Source: an uncultured Ruminococcus sp. (GTDB lineage Bacteria; Bacillota; Clostridia; Oscillospirales; Ruminococcaceae). Taken from it: a stretch of DNA of 45,379 nucleotides. The notes beneath the pieces were generated by a model. That model was not told where the DNA came from. It was given only the letters and a program-made list of their open reading frames with translations, and did not search any database. This document shows, one piece after another, positions 25,490 through 34,394 of this stretch. Position 1 is the first letter of the stretch. The number at the start of each line of letters is the position of its first letter. A program made the translations under genes and the position numbers. The stretch is taken from the NCBI GenBank assembly GCA_900541495.1, contig UQKC01000012.1, forward strand, positions 1 through 45,379, written 5' to 3'.

Positions 25490-25564
25490 GTAAAAAGCTG
25501 ATTAGAATGAAGCGTTCGTTTTGCCATTTTGAAAAATGGCAAAAAAGTATTAATCAGCGTTTCC
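25490..25564. mobile_element. GGAAA-TTTCC MITE-like element, short copy 3
   Basis: 75 bp, flanked by TTA on both sides (25487-25489 and 25565-25567). It keeps both ends of the 125-bp copies (AAAAAGCTGATTA and TAATCAGCGTTTCC) and the inner TTTTGCCATTTT hairpin, but lacks the central 50 bp. It lies in the rpmH leader, between promoter and gene. Confidence 0.75.
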
Positions 25565-25586
25565 TTAGATACCCTATCAATTTATT

Positions 25587-25616
25587 ATTATATTTCATTT
25601 CATACCGCGATGTCAA
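25587..25616 (-). promoter_or_regulatory. Promoter of rpmH
   Basis: TTGACA and TATAAT with an 18-bp spacer on the minus strand. The predicted leader is about 205 nt and includes the inserted repeat element. Confidence 0.8.
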
Positions 25617-25693
25617 GTGTTTTTTTCAATTTTTACGAAAAATTTGATTTTCCGCTCATTTACATAAAAAACCGCTGTACAAGCTTTTCATAT

Positions 25694-26881
25694 TTATATC
25701 TTTTCACGAAAAGAACCCTTACCGCGAAGAATATTCTCATAAAAATTGCAGAGTTCAGCCGCCGCTTCCATTTTTCTGCTCTCCGCATGAAGCATTATGC
25801 CTTTTCCCGAGCGTATCGGCGTTACCGATATCTTTCCCAAACCGTCACTAATCGTCACTCCACCGCTGAAATCTTTATCCGGATCGTAGTTTTTGCCATT
25901 TTTATACTCACTGCAAAGTGACTTTATCCTCTCCTCGCAGCTCTCCTTTTCAATCGGAACATAACGGTCAAGCTCTGCATATTCGGGCAAAGAACCGCAT
26001 AAAACACCCAATTTCCGACCTGTTTTCTGTATAATTTTTAAAATTTCTACAATAAGGATAATTTTATCATTGTAAAAATTGAGTTCAGCCGTGTCCGAAC
26101 GCTCAATTTTCACCCCATATCCTGCCGCTATGTTCTCCGCAAAGCTTGGAAACTCAGTCGGTATCTTGAAAATCTTCCCGTCTGAATTTTTTATTTCTTC
26201 AAACCGATATTTCAAAGCAAGCATAAGAAGCTTTCCGCACTGAATGTACCCTGTTGACTCTGTAAAGGCAGTTGCTTTTACACCGTCTTCATTCAGATGA
26301 AAAGCCAATGCTTCGCTACCCCCAAACCGCGGTAAAGCCTCACTGCAAAGCGTTCTGATACGCTCCGATGGGCTGTTTATAACGACCGAGTAAGGAAAGC
26401 CGCAGTCACTAAAATTCGCAAGACCTTTAAGATGTGAAACATAAAGACAGCGAAGCGATGAAATGTCAGAAAATTTTCCTACACGTCCTCTTTTTTCATC
26501 ATTTTTAAAAAGATTCTCTTCAAGCAGCTTTTCTTCAGCAAGAGAAAGTTCCCCTCCCCCTCTGCGTAAGAAACGGAACGACGGATAAAAAACCGAACTG
26601 ATGTAAACAACAGCACAGTCTCCGACCGCCTGCTTCGACATAAAGAAAAGCTCGGGCAGAGAAATATCCCCCGCAAAGAAAATATCCGCTCCGCATTCAA
26701 GCGCCGCCGCACAGAAAGACATCGCCAGCATCTCCGTCCTCGGCGAAGCCTTTATCCCAACAACAATGCCGCCCGATAAAAACGAAGCCGCCCTGCCGAG
26801 CTGAGCAGCATCGTCCGCCGTGATATTTCCGCCCGATGACAATATTTCCTCGTCCGAAAAATAAAGCCTGCTGTTATCCAT
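25694..26881 (-). CDS. Degenerate phosphohexomutase-like protein
   Basis: 395 residues. The order of segments follows phosphoglucomutase/phosphomannomutase domain I: VVGIKASPRTEMLAMSFCAAALECGADIFFAG (40-71) for the usual VVVGRDTR...G.DV...G, then SLPELFF, then VVYISSVFYPS (91-101) where active enzymes have the phosphoserine loop TASHNP. That serine loop is lost, so mutase activity is unlikely. The later part shows only weak similarity. No partner gene is adjacent; it is monocistronic between rpmH and the region upstream of dnaA. A regulatory or structural role is possible but unproven. Confidence 0.55.
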   Translation of the reverse strand: MDNSRLYFSDEEILSSGGNITADDAAQLGRAASFLSGGIVVGIKASPRTEMLAMSFCAAALECGADIFFAGDISLPELFFMSKQAVGDCAVVYISSVFYPSFRFLRRGGGELSLAEEKLLEENLFKNDEKRGRVGKFSDISSLRCLYVSHLKGLANFSDCGFPYSVVINSPSERIRTLCSEALPRFGGSEALAFHLNEDGVKATAFTESTGYIQCGKLLMLALKYRFEEIKNSDGKIFKIPTEFPSFAENIAAGYGVKIERSDTAELNFYNDKIILIVEILKIIQKTGRKLGVLCGSLPEYAELDRYVPIEKESCEERIKSLCSEYKNGKNYDPDKDFSGGVTISDGLGKISVTPIRSGKGIMLHAESRKMEAAAELCNFYENILRGKGSFREKI

Positions 26882-27130
26882 AAAAATCCGTCCTTTCGTT
26901 CAATTGCTTTTTATCTGATGATTGACGGAATTTTGGATTTTATTCAAAGACTAAGAGTAATTTATATAGGGGTTCTCTAAAAACCGAAACACGAACAAAT
27001 CAAAAACAAACTTCCAATATCTATATTCAGCACAACCCTATAGAAATAAACAAAATAAAGCGGAAAAATAGATTTTATAGTCTTTATAGTCTTAGTCGGA
27101 GAAGAGGGAGATAAGGGAAAGGGAGTGCAG

Positions 27131-27213
27131 AGGGTAAACCGTCAAGAGGGATAGGGGGACGGCTCGCGTCCGTAGGTTACAGAGTGCCCCTCTCCCTCTT
27201 GTTGGTTTGCCCT
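27131..27213. repeat. Long imperfect hairpin upstream of dnaA
   Basis: The 5' arm reads AGGGTAAACC, CAAGAGGGA, AGGGG and the 3' arm CCCCT, TCCCTCTTG, GGTTTGCCCT, pairing over about 24 of 27 positions. A small inner hairpin GGAC/GTCC lies at 27157-27171. It is G+C-rich inside A+T-rich DNA. It could be a repeat element or a structured RNA. Confidence 0.65.
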
Positions 27214-27510
27214 TTGCTCAGAACCCCACGAAACTATGGATTATTAATTTTATGATAAAAATATATTTTGTTTTCCATATTTGTTGTGAATTGCGCCTTT
27301 TGATCTGATAGTGATTACGCTATTGCAACTGGCATTAAGCTGTTAGTTTATGGTATTTTGCTTCTGTGGAAGCGAAAAGGTAGCTCACCCCTGCCGCCCT
27401 TTGAACAAAGCGAAATTCTTGCAGAATTAACGTAAACTTTGCTTTTTGGATTATTAGACTTTATTTTCTTACTATACTATTATATATGGTGTTTTATTTT
27501 GTGAAAACTC

Positions 27511-27539
27511 TTGCATTTAACTTCAAAATATGCTATAAT
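27511..27539 (+). promoter_or_regulatory. Promoter of dnaA
   Basis: TTGCAT and TATAAT with a 17-bp spacer, about 50 bp upstream of the ATG. Confidence 0.8.
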
Positions 27540-27588
27540 TATTTAGATTTATCTTATATAATTTTTTATCGCAAGGAGTAGGTTTACT

Positions 27589-28941
27589 ATGAATTCCTTT
27601 GTCGAAGTTTTTGACAAGGTACTCGACTATTTTCAATCAAAGGTCAATAACGGAGAATTGACGGACGTTGCTTTCAATCTCTGGATAAAGACCCTCAAAC
27701 CCCTTAATCTTGATGAAAATGTCGCTTATTTTAACGTTCAGTCCGAATTTCAGAAGGGCATTATCTTAAAGAATTACAGCACTATGCTCTCGGACGCTTT
27801 TATAAATGTGCTCGGTTTTCCCGTTGATATCGAAATTATCCCCCTTGAAGATACTCAGCAGGACGATGAGGAGGAAGAATCCCCTATAGTAAAGCGCCGT
27901 GAGCTTGAACAGTCATTCTCCAACGCAGAGTATGACTATACTTTTGATACTTTCATAGTCGGTCATTCAAATGAGTTTGCCTACGCCGCAAGCACTACTG
28001 TTGCAAAGAATCCCGGCATTGCTTACAACCCTCTTTTTATCCACGGTCCGTCGGGACTTGGAAAAACCCACCTTATGACAGCTATCAGCAATGAAATAAA
28101 AAAGAACAAGCCCGATACAAACATCATTTATGTAACGGGCGAAACCTTTGCCAACGAGCTTATCACCGCTATCCAGCAGAAAAAGGATACTTCCCAGTTC
28201 CACCAAAAATATAGAAGTGCCGATGTTCTCCTCGTCGATGACGTTCAGTTCATTGCGGGCAAGGAATCCACGCAGGAAGAATTCTTCCATACTTTCAATG
28301 AGCTTCACAAGATCGGCAAGCAGATAGTTCTCACCTCCGACCGTCCTCCAAAGGATATCAAGACCCTCGAAGACAGAATCCGCTCCCGTTTTGAATGGGG
28401 ACTTATCGCGGATATCTCCGCGCCTGATTTTGAAACGAGAGTTGCTATCGTAAGAAGAAAAGCCGAGCTTCTCGACCTCAAGCTTTCGGACGATGTTGCA
28501 AATTATATCGCGGACAAGCTCAAATCGAATATTCGTCAGCTCGAAGGCTGCGTAAAGAAGATGAAAGCCTCGATGCACCTTGTCGGAACTCCTCCGACGA
28601 TCGCGCAGGCGCAAAGCACCGTAAGAGAAATTCTCTCGGACGATACTCCGTCGCCTATCACTATCGACAGAGTTCTTTCCCACGTTGCCGAAGTTTACGG
28701 CGTTACCTCCGAGGATATCCTTTCCAACAAGAGAACCTCGAAGATATCCCTTGCGCGAAAGGTCAGCGCTTACATAATCAAGGAAACCACTTCTCTCAGC
28801 TACAAGTCCATAGGTCTTGATATCGGCGGAAGAGATCACTCCACAATTATGTATTATTACGAAGAGATCACCAACTCGATGAATAAAGACTCACACCTCA
28901 AAGAAACCATTGAGGACATCATAAAAAATCTCAAAAACTGA
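27589..28941 (+). CDS. dnaA: Chromosomal replication initiator DnaA
   Basis: 450 residues. Domain I at the N-terminus, an acidic linker (QQDDEEEESP, about 90-99), an AAA+ domain with Walker A GPSGLGKT (153-160) and Walker B VLLVDDVQF, sensor residues in LTSDRPPKD, and the C-terminal DNA-binding domain with the signature GGRDHSTIMYYYE. It melts the origin and loads the helicase. AAGGAGTAGG precedes the ATG. It heads the rightward gene row. Confidence 0.98.
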   Translation: MNSFVEVFDKVLDYFQSKVNNGELTDVAFNLWIKTLKPLNLDENVAYFNVQSEFQKGIILKNYSTMLSDAFINVLGFPVDIEIIPLEDTQQDDEEEESPIVKRRELEQSFSNAEYDYTFDTFIVGHSNEFAYAASTTVAKNPGIAYNPLFIHGPSGLGKTHLMTAISNEIKKNKPDTNIIYVTGETFANELITAIQQKKDTSQFHQKYRSADVLLVDDVQFIAGKESTQEEFFHTFNELHKIGKQIVLTSDRPPKDIKTLEDRIRSRFEWGLIADISAPDFETRVAIVRRKAELLDLKLSDDVANYIADKLKSNIRQLEGCVKKMKASMHLVGTPPTIAQAQSTVREILSDDTPSPITIDRVLSHVAEVYGVTSEDILSNKRTSKISLARKVSAYIIKETTSLSYKSIGLDIGGRDHSTIMYYYEEITNSMNKDSHLKETIEDIIKNLKN

Positions 28942-29452
28942 CTTTTTTATCTTTACAGATTGTTTAATCAAAAAGTTTTCAACATAGTGTGGAAAGTTAG
29001 GTGGAAAACTTTCAGATATGCTTTTATGGGCGTTTGAAGTACATTACAAAGCGTATAAAAATAGTTTTTAACATAGGTTTTTCCTCTAAAAAAATATTTT
29101 CACCTTATTTTGCACCTTTTTTCCTCTTTCCACTCACATTTTTCCCCTCTTTTTCTCCGCATTTTTACTTTCCACAATTGGGCAAATTTATTAACACCCG
29201 ATACGTTGAAAAAATTCATGTGGATTTTCCTTGATAAAACACATCAAAAAGACCCTTTCCATATTTTCCACGCCCCCTACTGCTATTACTGTTTAATATT
29301 TATATATATTATTATTATTTTATAATAAAACACCGAAAGTTTCTCTTTTAAATCGTCAGTTTTCCCCAACCCTTTTTGATAAGAAAAACTTATGTAAAAT
29401 ACAAGAAAGGAGAATTTACAGCTCTGTATAAATTCAGACTGTATTCAAGCTT
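28942..29452. other. Probable replication origin oriC
   Basis: A non-coding gap of 511 bp between dnaA and dnaN. DnaA-box-like 9-mers: TTTTCAACA (28976), TGTGGAAAG (28988), GGTGGAAAA (29000), CTTTCCACA (29168), TGTGGATTT (29219) and TTTTCCACG (29274). They are followed by an almost pure A+T stretch at about 29293-29332, suitable as the unwinding element. Genes change strand around this region. No perfect TTATCCACA box is present. Confidence 0.75.
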
Positions 29453-30562
29453 ATGAAATTTACCTGCGTTCAGAGTGAGCTTAACGAAGCTCTCAATAAT
29501 GTAGTCCGTGCCGTTCCTCAGAAATCAACTATAACAGCCCTTACGGGAATAAAAGTTTCCATCAACAGAAACGTCCTTGAACTCACCGGCTATGACCTTG
29601 AAATGGGTATCCAGACAAAGATCAATATAGTATCCGAAGATATGGGCGAATTTGTTTTCGATGCAAGACTTCTCTGCGAGATAGTAAGAAAGATGCCCTC
29701 GGAGGAGATCTCCTTTGAGATCAGCGACAACCTCTCCACTACTATAAAGAGTGCCAACGCCGAGTACAAGATACTTGCAATGTCGGCTGACGAATATCCT
29801 ACCCTCCCCTCTTATGATACGGGAGATGACTTCACACTCTCTCAGCCTCTTCTCAAAAATATGATAAACCAGACTATATTCGCCGTTGCCGTTAACGATA
29901 ATAAGCCTATCCTCACGGGTGAGCTTTTCGATATCTCCGACCATAACTTTAACCTCGCCGCTATCGACGGCTTCCGTCTTGCAGTAAGAACGGAAAAGAT
30001 AGAAACAGATAACCACTACCACTTCGTTGTAAAAGCACGTTCTCTCTCCGAAGTTTCAAAGCTTCTCAAGGACGATGACGACGAAAAGGTAATTCTCCAC
30101 GTTTCGAGAAAGCATATCATCTTCGAGATAAACGGATATATGGTAATCTCCCGTCTGCTCGAGGGCGAGTTCCATAACTATAAGGCATCTATCCCTCAGT
30201 CACACTCGACAGAGATAATCATCAATACGAAAGACCTTATCCAGAGCCTTGAAAGATGTATGCTTCTTCTCAATGATAAGAACAAAGCTCCCGTAAGATG
30301 CATTTTTAATGACGGAATGGTCAAAATTACCTGTAGTACAGGTATGGGAAAGTTTAACGATGAATTCCCTATCGACCTCACGGGCTCAATGGTAGAGATA
30401 GGCTTCAACTGCCGCTATCTCCTCGATGCTCTCAAAGCTACCGAAGCCGACAAGATAAGAATGCAGCTTTCGGGCGGTATCTCCCCGATGAAGCTTCTCC
30501 CAATGGAGGGCGATGCGTTCACATTCCTTGTTCTCCCTCAGAGATTGAGAGCGGAATCATAA
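29453..30562 (+). CDS. dnaN: DNA polymerase III beta subunit (sliding clamp)
   Basis: 369 residues, three similar clamp domains: MKFTCVQSELNEALNNVVRAVPQKST at the start, and the C-terminal strand LLPMEGDAFTFLVLPQRLR typical of the family. It tethers the polymerase to DNA. The nearest strong ribosome-binding site (AAAGGAG, 29406-29412) is 40 bp from the ATG, with a small hairpin between. Followed by yaaA and recF in the usual order. Confidence 0.97.
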   Translation: MKFTCVQSELNEALNNVVRAVPQKSTITALTGIKVSINRNVLELTGYDLEMGIQTKINIVSEDMGEFVFDARLLCEIVRKMPSEEISFEISDNLSTTIKSANAEYKILAMSADEYPTLPSYDTGDDFTLSQPLLKNMINQTIFAVAVNDNKPILTGELFDISDHNFNLAAIDGFRLAVRTEKIETDNHYHFVVKARSLSEVSKLLKDDDDEKVILHVSRKHIIFEINGYMVISRLLEGEFHNYKASIPQSHSTEIIINTKDLIQSLERCMLLLNDKNKAPVRCIFNDGMVKITCSTGMGKFNDEFPIDLTGSMVEIGFNCRYLLDALKATEADKIRMQLSGGISPMKLLPMEGDAFTFLVLPQRLRAES

Positions 30563-30629
30563 AAATATATTACAAAAAGTATTTTTATACTGTTTTTATA
30601 CAAAATATTCTTGAAAAGGAGTTTTATAA

Positions 30630-30839
30630 ATGGATAAAGATGTAAATATCACTACCGAATATATAAAGCTCGACCAGCTTCTTAAATTTGCGGGCGCAGT
30701 CGCTATCGGCTCGGACGCAAAGCAGCTTATCCTTGACGGAAAAGTTACCGTCAACGGTCAGCCCTGTCTCATAAGAGGAAAAAAGCTTCACTCGGGCGAT
30801 GTTGTCACCGTTAACGGAGCAGAGATAACTATTCACTGA
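30630..30839 (+). CDS. yaaA: S4-domain RNA-binding protein, YaaA-type
   Basis: 69 residues forming one S4 domain: IKLDQLLKFAGAVAIGSDAKQLILDGKVTVNG followed by KLHSGDVVTVNG. Small S4 proteins between dnaN and recF are conserved in Firmicutes; the Bacillus protein is linked to large-subunit ribosome assembly. AAAAGGAG lies before the ATG. Confidence 0.92.
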   Translation: MDKDVNITTEYIKLDQLLKFAGAVAIGSDAKQLILDGKVTVNGQPCLIRGKKLHSGDVVTVNGAEITIH

Positions 30840-30870
30840 TAATACAAGAAGCTCTTTGGGAAAGGAGTTA

Positions 30871-30911
30871 ATTTAAAGCTTATATTCCATAAATGTAATA
30901 AAGCTTTAAAT
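30871..30911 (+). promoter_or_regulatory. Hairpin in front of recF
   Basis: TTTAAAGCTT and AAGCTTTAAA form a perfect 10-bp inverted repeat around about 20 nt, between the strong Shine-Dalgarno-like sequence and the TTG start. Confidence 0.5.
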
Positions 30912-30922
30912 AGGTATTTGTT

Positions 30923-32038
30923 TTGATAATAGATCAGATATGTGCGGACGGATATAAAAATCTGTCCGAAGTGAATATTTTACCCGATAAAAGAATGAAT
31001 ATCTTCTGCGGCGACAATGCACAGGGAAAAACGAATCTCATCGAAGCTGTGTGGCTCTGTTCGGGCTGCCGCTCGTTCCGAGGTTCAAGGGAAAAGGAGT
31101 TCATCGGCTTCGATAAAGAATTCGCTGATGTAAGGCTCACCTTTACCGATGAAACACGAAAGCAGGAAATTCGCTTCGCCGCCAAAAAAGGCGAACTGAA
31201 AGAAAAGCTCGTAACCCTCAACGGTGTTAAGCTCCCTCTTATGTCAAAGCTGTTCGGCAGCTTTCAGTGCGTTGTGTTTACCCCCGATGACCTAAACCTC
31301 GCAAAAGGCGCTCCCGAAAACAGAAGAAGCTTCATCGACCTTTCAATATCGCAGATAAAAGGATCTTACGTCAGCGCGCTCAATACCTATAATAATGTGC
31401 TGGCGCAAAGGAATGCCCTGCTAAAAAGCTTTTCAAAGGGCGGCGGTGATATTGATTCGATAAGCGTCTGGGACGAGCAGCTTTCAAAAGCCGGTGCTTA
31501 TATATCCGTTGTAAGAAATACCTATTGTAATATGCTTAATAATTATACAAGCAGTTTATATAATAAGCTTGCCTCGGGCAAGGAAAACTTCCAATTGTTC
31601 TATCAATCGACAATATTTCCCGACCTTAATGGAAAAACGGAGTATGAGGGCGAGCTTACGGAGCTTTATATGGATAAGCTCAAAAAAAATGTGAATGAAG
31701 ATATCCGCGCAGGCTTCACAACAACGGGAGTCCACCGCGACGATATTGTAACTCTCATCGACGGTCAGCCTGCCCGATACCTCGGTTCGCAGGGACAGTC
31801 AAGGTCGATAGCTATCGTCTTCAAACTGGCGCAGGCGGAGATACTTAAATCGGAAAAGGGCGAATATCCCGTTATGCTCCTCGATGATGTAATGTCCGAA
31901 CTGGACGGCGGAAGACAGCGCTTCATTCTTAACTCGATAGAAAATATGCAGGTCCTGGTTACCTGCTGCGATGACAGATTTCTCTCCGATATGACGGGAG
32001 GAAAGGTCTTCCGCGTAAATAAAGGCAGGATAAGCTGA
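30923..32038 (+). CDS. recF: DNA replication and repair protein RecF
   Basis: 371 residues. An SMC-like ATPase with Walker A GDNAQGKTNLIEA (about 30-42), the signature YLGSQGQSRSIAIVFKLAQ and Walker B PVMLLDDVMSELD. It helps load RecA at gaps. The only in-frame start compatible with the family is TTG at 30923, because a TAG stop lies four codons upstream. The ribosome-binding site near it is weak; a strong GGAAAGGAG lies about 55 bp upstream, followed by a 10-bp inverted repeat. Confidence 0.95.
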   Translation: MIIDQICADGYKNLSEVNILPDKRMNIFCGDNAQGKTNLIEAVWLCSGCRSFRGSREKEFIGFDKEFADVRLTFTDETRKQEIRFAAKKGELKEKLVTLNGVKLPLMSKLFGSFQCVVFTPDDLNLAKGAPENRRSFIDLSISQIKGSYVSALNTYNNVLAQRNALLKSFSKGGGDIDSISVWDEQLSKAGAYISVVRNTYCNMLNNYTSSLYNKLASGKENFQLFYQSTIFPDLNGKTEYEGELTELYMDKLKKNVNEDIRAGFTTTGVHRDDIVTLIDGQPARYLGSQGQSRSIAIVFKLAQAEILKSEKGEYPVMLLDDVMSELDGGRQRFILNSIENMQVLVTCCDDRFLSDMTGGKVFRVNKGRIS

Positions 32039-32050
32039 AAGGAACAATAT

Positions 32051-32338
32051 ATGTATCTGCATCTTGGCGAAGATACGGTCGTATGCGATAAGGATATAAT
32101 CGGCATCTTCGATATTGAAAATACTTCCGTCAGCAAGCATACAAAAGAATTTCTCAACGCCGCAGGAAAGGGCAGCAAGACCTTTAACGTTTCCTACGAA
32201 ATGCCGAAATCCTTTGTTATATGCTGCGATAAAACGGGAAAAGAAACTGTCTATATATCACAGATCTCCGCCTCTACTTTGAGAAAGAGGTCGGAAAGCG
32301 GCAATGCCGCTAATGAAAGGTGGTCAAATAATGGCTGA
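32051..32338 (+). CDS. remB: Extracellular matrix regulator RemB-like (DUF370)
   Basis: 95 residues, DUF370 domain (MYLHLGEDTVVCDKDIIGIFDIENTSVS...). Homologues between recF and gyrB (YaaB/RemB) are DNA-binding regulators in Bacillus. The C-terminal tail beyond the domain is short and polar. It begins 12 bp after recF and overlaps the gyrB start by 8 bp, so the three genes are probably co-translated. Confidence 0.88.
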   Translation: MYLHLGEDTVVCDKDIIGIFDIENTSVSKHTKEFLNAAGKGSKTFNVSYEMPKSFVICCDKTGKETVYISQISASTLRKRSESGNAANERWSNNG

Positions 32339-34274
32339 AAATCAGAAAGCCGCAGTAAACACTGAATATGATGAAAACCAAATCCAGGTCTTGGAAGGAC
32401 TTGAAGCGGTAAGAGTAAGACCGGGTATGTACATCGGTTCTACAGGTCCAAAGGGACTTCATCATCTTGTATATGAAATAGTCGATAACGCTATCGATGA
32501 AGCGCTCGCAGGCTACTGCTCCGAAATCAATGTAAAAATTCTCCCCGGCGATGTTATCGAAGTTGCCGATAACGGACGAGGAATTCCAACGGGTATCCAC
32601 CCGAAAGAGGGCATCTCCGCCGCAACCGTAGTTTATACGATACTCCACGCAGGCGGTAAGTTCGGCGGCGGTGGATATAAGGTCGCAGGCGGTCTTCACG
32701 GCGTTGGCGCATCTGTAGTAAATGCACTTTCCGAATGGCTCGAACTGACCGTAAAGGACGGCAAGCATATTCATTTCCAGCGTTTTGAACGGGGAAAATA
32801 TGACGAAGAGCTTAAAATTATCGGTGATACCACCGAAACGGGTACTACAGTAAAGTTCAAAGCTGATCCTCTTATATTTGAAGAAACAACAGTTTATGAC
32901 TATGAAGTTCTCCTGAAAAGACTTCGTGAGCAGGCATTCCTCAACGCAGGCGTAAGAATAGTATTCTCCGACCTTCGCGACGAAGCCGAGCCGAGAACAG
33001 AGATACTCCACTATGAGGGCGGTATCAGAGAATTCGTTGAGCATATCCATAAAACAAGAGGTCTTGAACCTTTAACACAGAAAGTCATCTACGTCAGCGG
33101 TATGCAGGGCGACTCTTCCGCAGAGGTTGCACTCCAGTACAACGATTCCTATAACGAAGTTATACTCTCTTTCGCAAACAATATCCATACTATCGACGGC
33201 GGCTCGCACGAAACGGGCTTCAAGAACGCCTTGACAAAGGTACTCAACGACTACGGCAAAAAGTTCAACCTCCTCAAAGACGGCGAAAAGCTCATCGGCG
33301 AGGACGTTCGTGAGGGACTTACAGCTATCGTTTCCGTAAAGCTCACGAACTGCGAGTTCGAGGGTCAGACAAAGGGACGACTCGGCAACCCCGAAGTCCG
33401 TCCGTTCGTAGAAAATATGGTCTACGAAAAGCTGATGTGCTATCTTGAAGAAAATCCTGCCGAAGCAAGGGATATCTTCGATAAGTCAATGGCTGCACAG
33501 CGCGCAAGAGAAGCCGCAAAGAAAGCAAGAGATACCGCAAGAAGAAAATCCGCAATGAACTCCGCTTCACTCCCCGGCAAGCTTGCCGACTGCTCCGAAA
33601 AAGACGTGCAGTATACCGAAATTTATATCGTCGAGGGTGATTCTGCGGGCGGTTCTGCAAAGCAGGGACGTGACAGACGCTATCAGGCTATCCTCCCCCT
33701 TTGGGGCAAGATGCTCAACGTTGAAAAGGCTCGTATCGACAAGGTCTATGGCAACGAAAAGCTTATGCCTGTCGTAACGGCTCTCGGTACATCTATCGGC
33801 GAGGACTTTGATATCTCAAAGCTTCGCTACGGCAAGATAATCATTATGGCGGATGCCGATGTCGACGGTTCGCATATCAGAACTCTGCTTCTGACATTCT
33901 TCTTCCGCTTTATGCGCCAGCTCATCACGAACGGCAACGTTTATATCGCACAGCCGCCGCTTTTCAAGGTATGGCGCGGCAAGCAGGTTCGTTACGCTTT
34001 CTCTGATGAGGAAAGAGATACCTATATTAGGGAGCTTGCAGGAGAAAACAATGCCAAGGTCGATGTTCAGCGTTATAAAGGTCTTGGTGAGATGGACCCC
34101 GATCAGCTTTGGGAAACAACAATGGATCCCGAGCGCAGAACCATTATCAAGGTCGAAATGGAAGACGCTGTAAAGGCAGACGAGATATTCACTATCCTTA
34201 TGGGTGATAAGGTCGCTCCACGTAAGGAATTTATCGAGAAGAACGCCAAGTTCGTTGAAAATCTCGATATATAA
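32331..34274 (+). CDS. gyrB: DNA gyrase subunit B
   Basis: 647 residues from the ATG at 32331 (MAENQKAAVNTEY), with AAAGGTGG upstream; a frame opening at 32304 is inside remB. GHKL ATPase domain (VDNAIDEALAGY, ADNGRGIPTGIH, HAGGKFGGGGYKVAGGLHGVG), transducer, and TOPRIM domain (VEGDSAGGSAKQGRDRRYQ and ADADVDGSHIRTLLL), ending with the QRYKGLGEMDP region. Forms an A2B2 complex with GyrA and introduces negative supercoils. Confidence 0.97.
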   Translation: MAENQKAAVNTEYDENQIQVLEGLEAVRVRPGMYIGSTGPKGLHHLVYEIVDNAIDEALAGYCSEINVKILPGDVIEVADNGRGIPTGIHPKEGISAATVVYTILHAGGKFGGGGYKVAGGLHGVGASVVNALSEWLELTVKDGKHIHFQRFERGKYDEELKIIGDTTETGTTVKFKADPLIFEETTVYDYEVLLKRLREQAFLNAGVRIVFSDLRDEAEPRTEILHYEGGIREFVEHIHKTRGLEPLTQKVIYVSGMQGDSSAEVALQYNDSYNEVILSFANNIHTIDGGSHETGFKNALTKVLNDYGKKFNLLKDGEKLIGEDVREGLTAIVSVKLTNCEFEGQTKGRLGNPEVRPFVENMVYEKLMCYLEENPAEARDIFDKSMAAQRAREAAKKARDTARRKSAMNSASLPGKLADCSEKDVQYTEIYIVEGDSAGGSAKQGRDRRYQAILPLWGKMLNVEKARIDKVYGNEKLMPVVTALGTSIGEDFDISKLRYGKIIIMADADVDGSHIRTLLLTFFFRFMRQLITNGNVYIAQPPLFKVWRGKQVRYAFSDEERDTYIRELAGENNAKVDVQRYKGLGEMDPDQLWETTMDPERRTIIKVEMEDAVKADEIFTILMGDKVAPRKEFIEKNAKFVENLDI

Positions 34275-34337
34275 GGAATATATTTCTGAAATAATTTCTT
34301 TCGCACATAAATATAAAAAAAATTTTTGCTTTATAAC

Positions 34338-34360
34338 TGTCCTTTGGGCAGTTATATACC
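34338..34360. other. Hairpin between gyrB and the next gene
   Basis: ATAACTGTCC and GGGCAGTTAT pair (one G-U) around TTT. No T-run follows directly, so termination is doubtful. Confidence 0.4.
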
Positions 34361-34394
34361 ACGCACCAAAATATGTTGTTTGGAGTAGAGCTAA

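Larger units (their letters stand above)
26882..27588. other. Intergenic region upstream of dnaA
   Basis: About 700 bp without a convincing gene. It contains a long hairpin element (27131-27213), A+T-rich stretches and the dnaA promoter. No clear cluster of DnaA boxes was found here. Confidence 0.6.
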
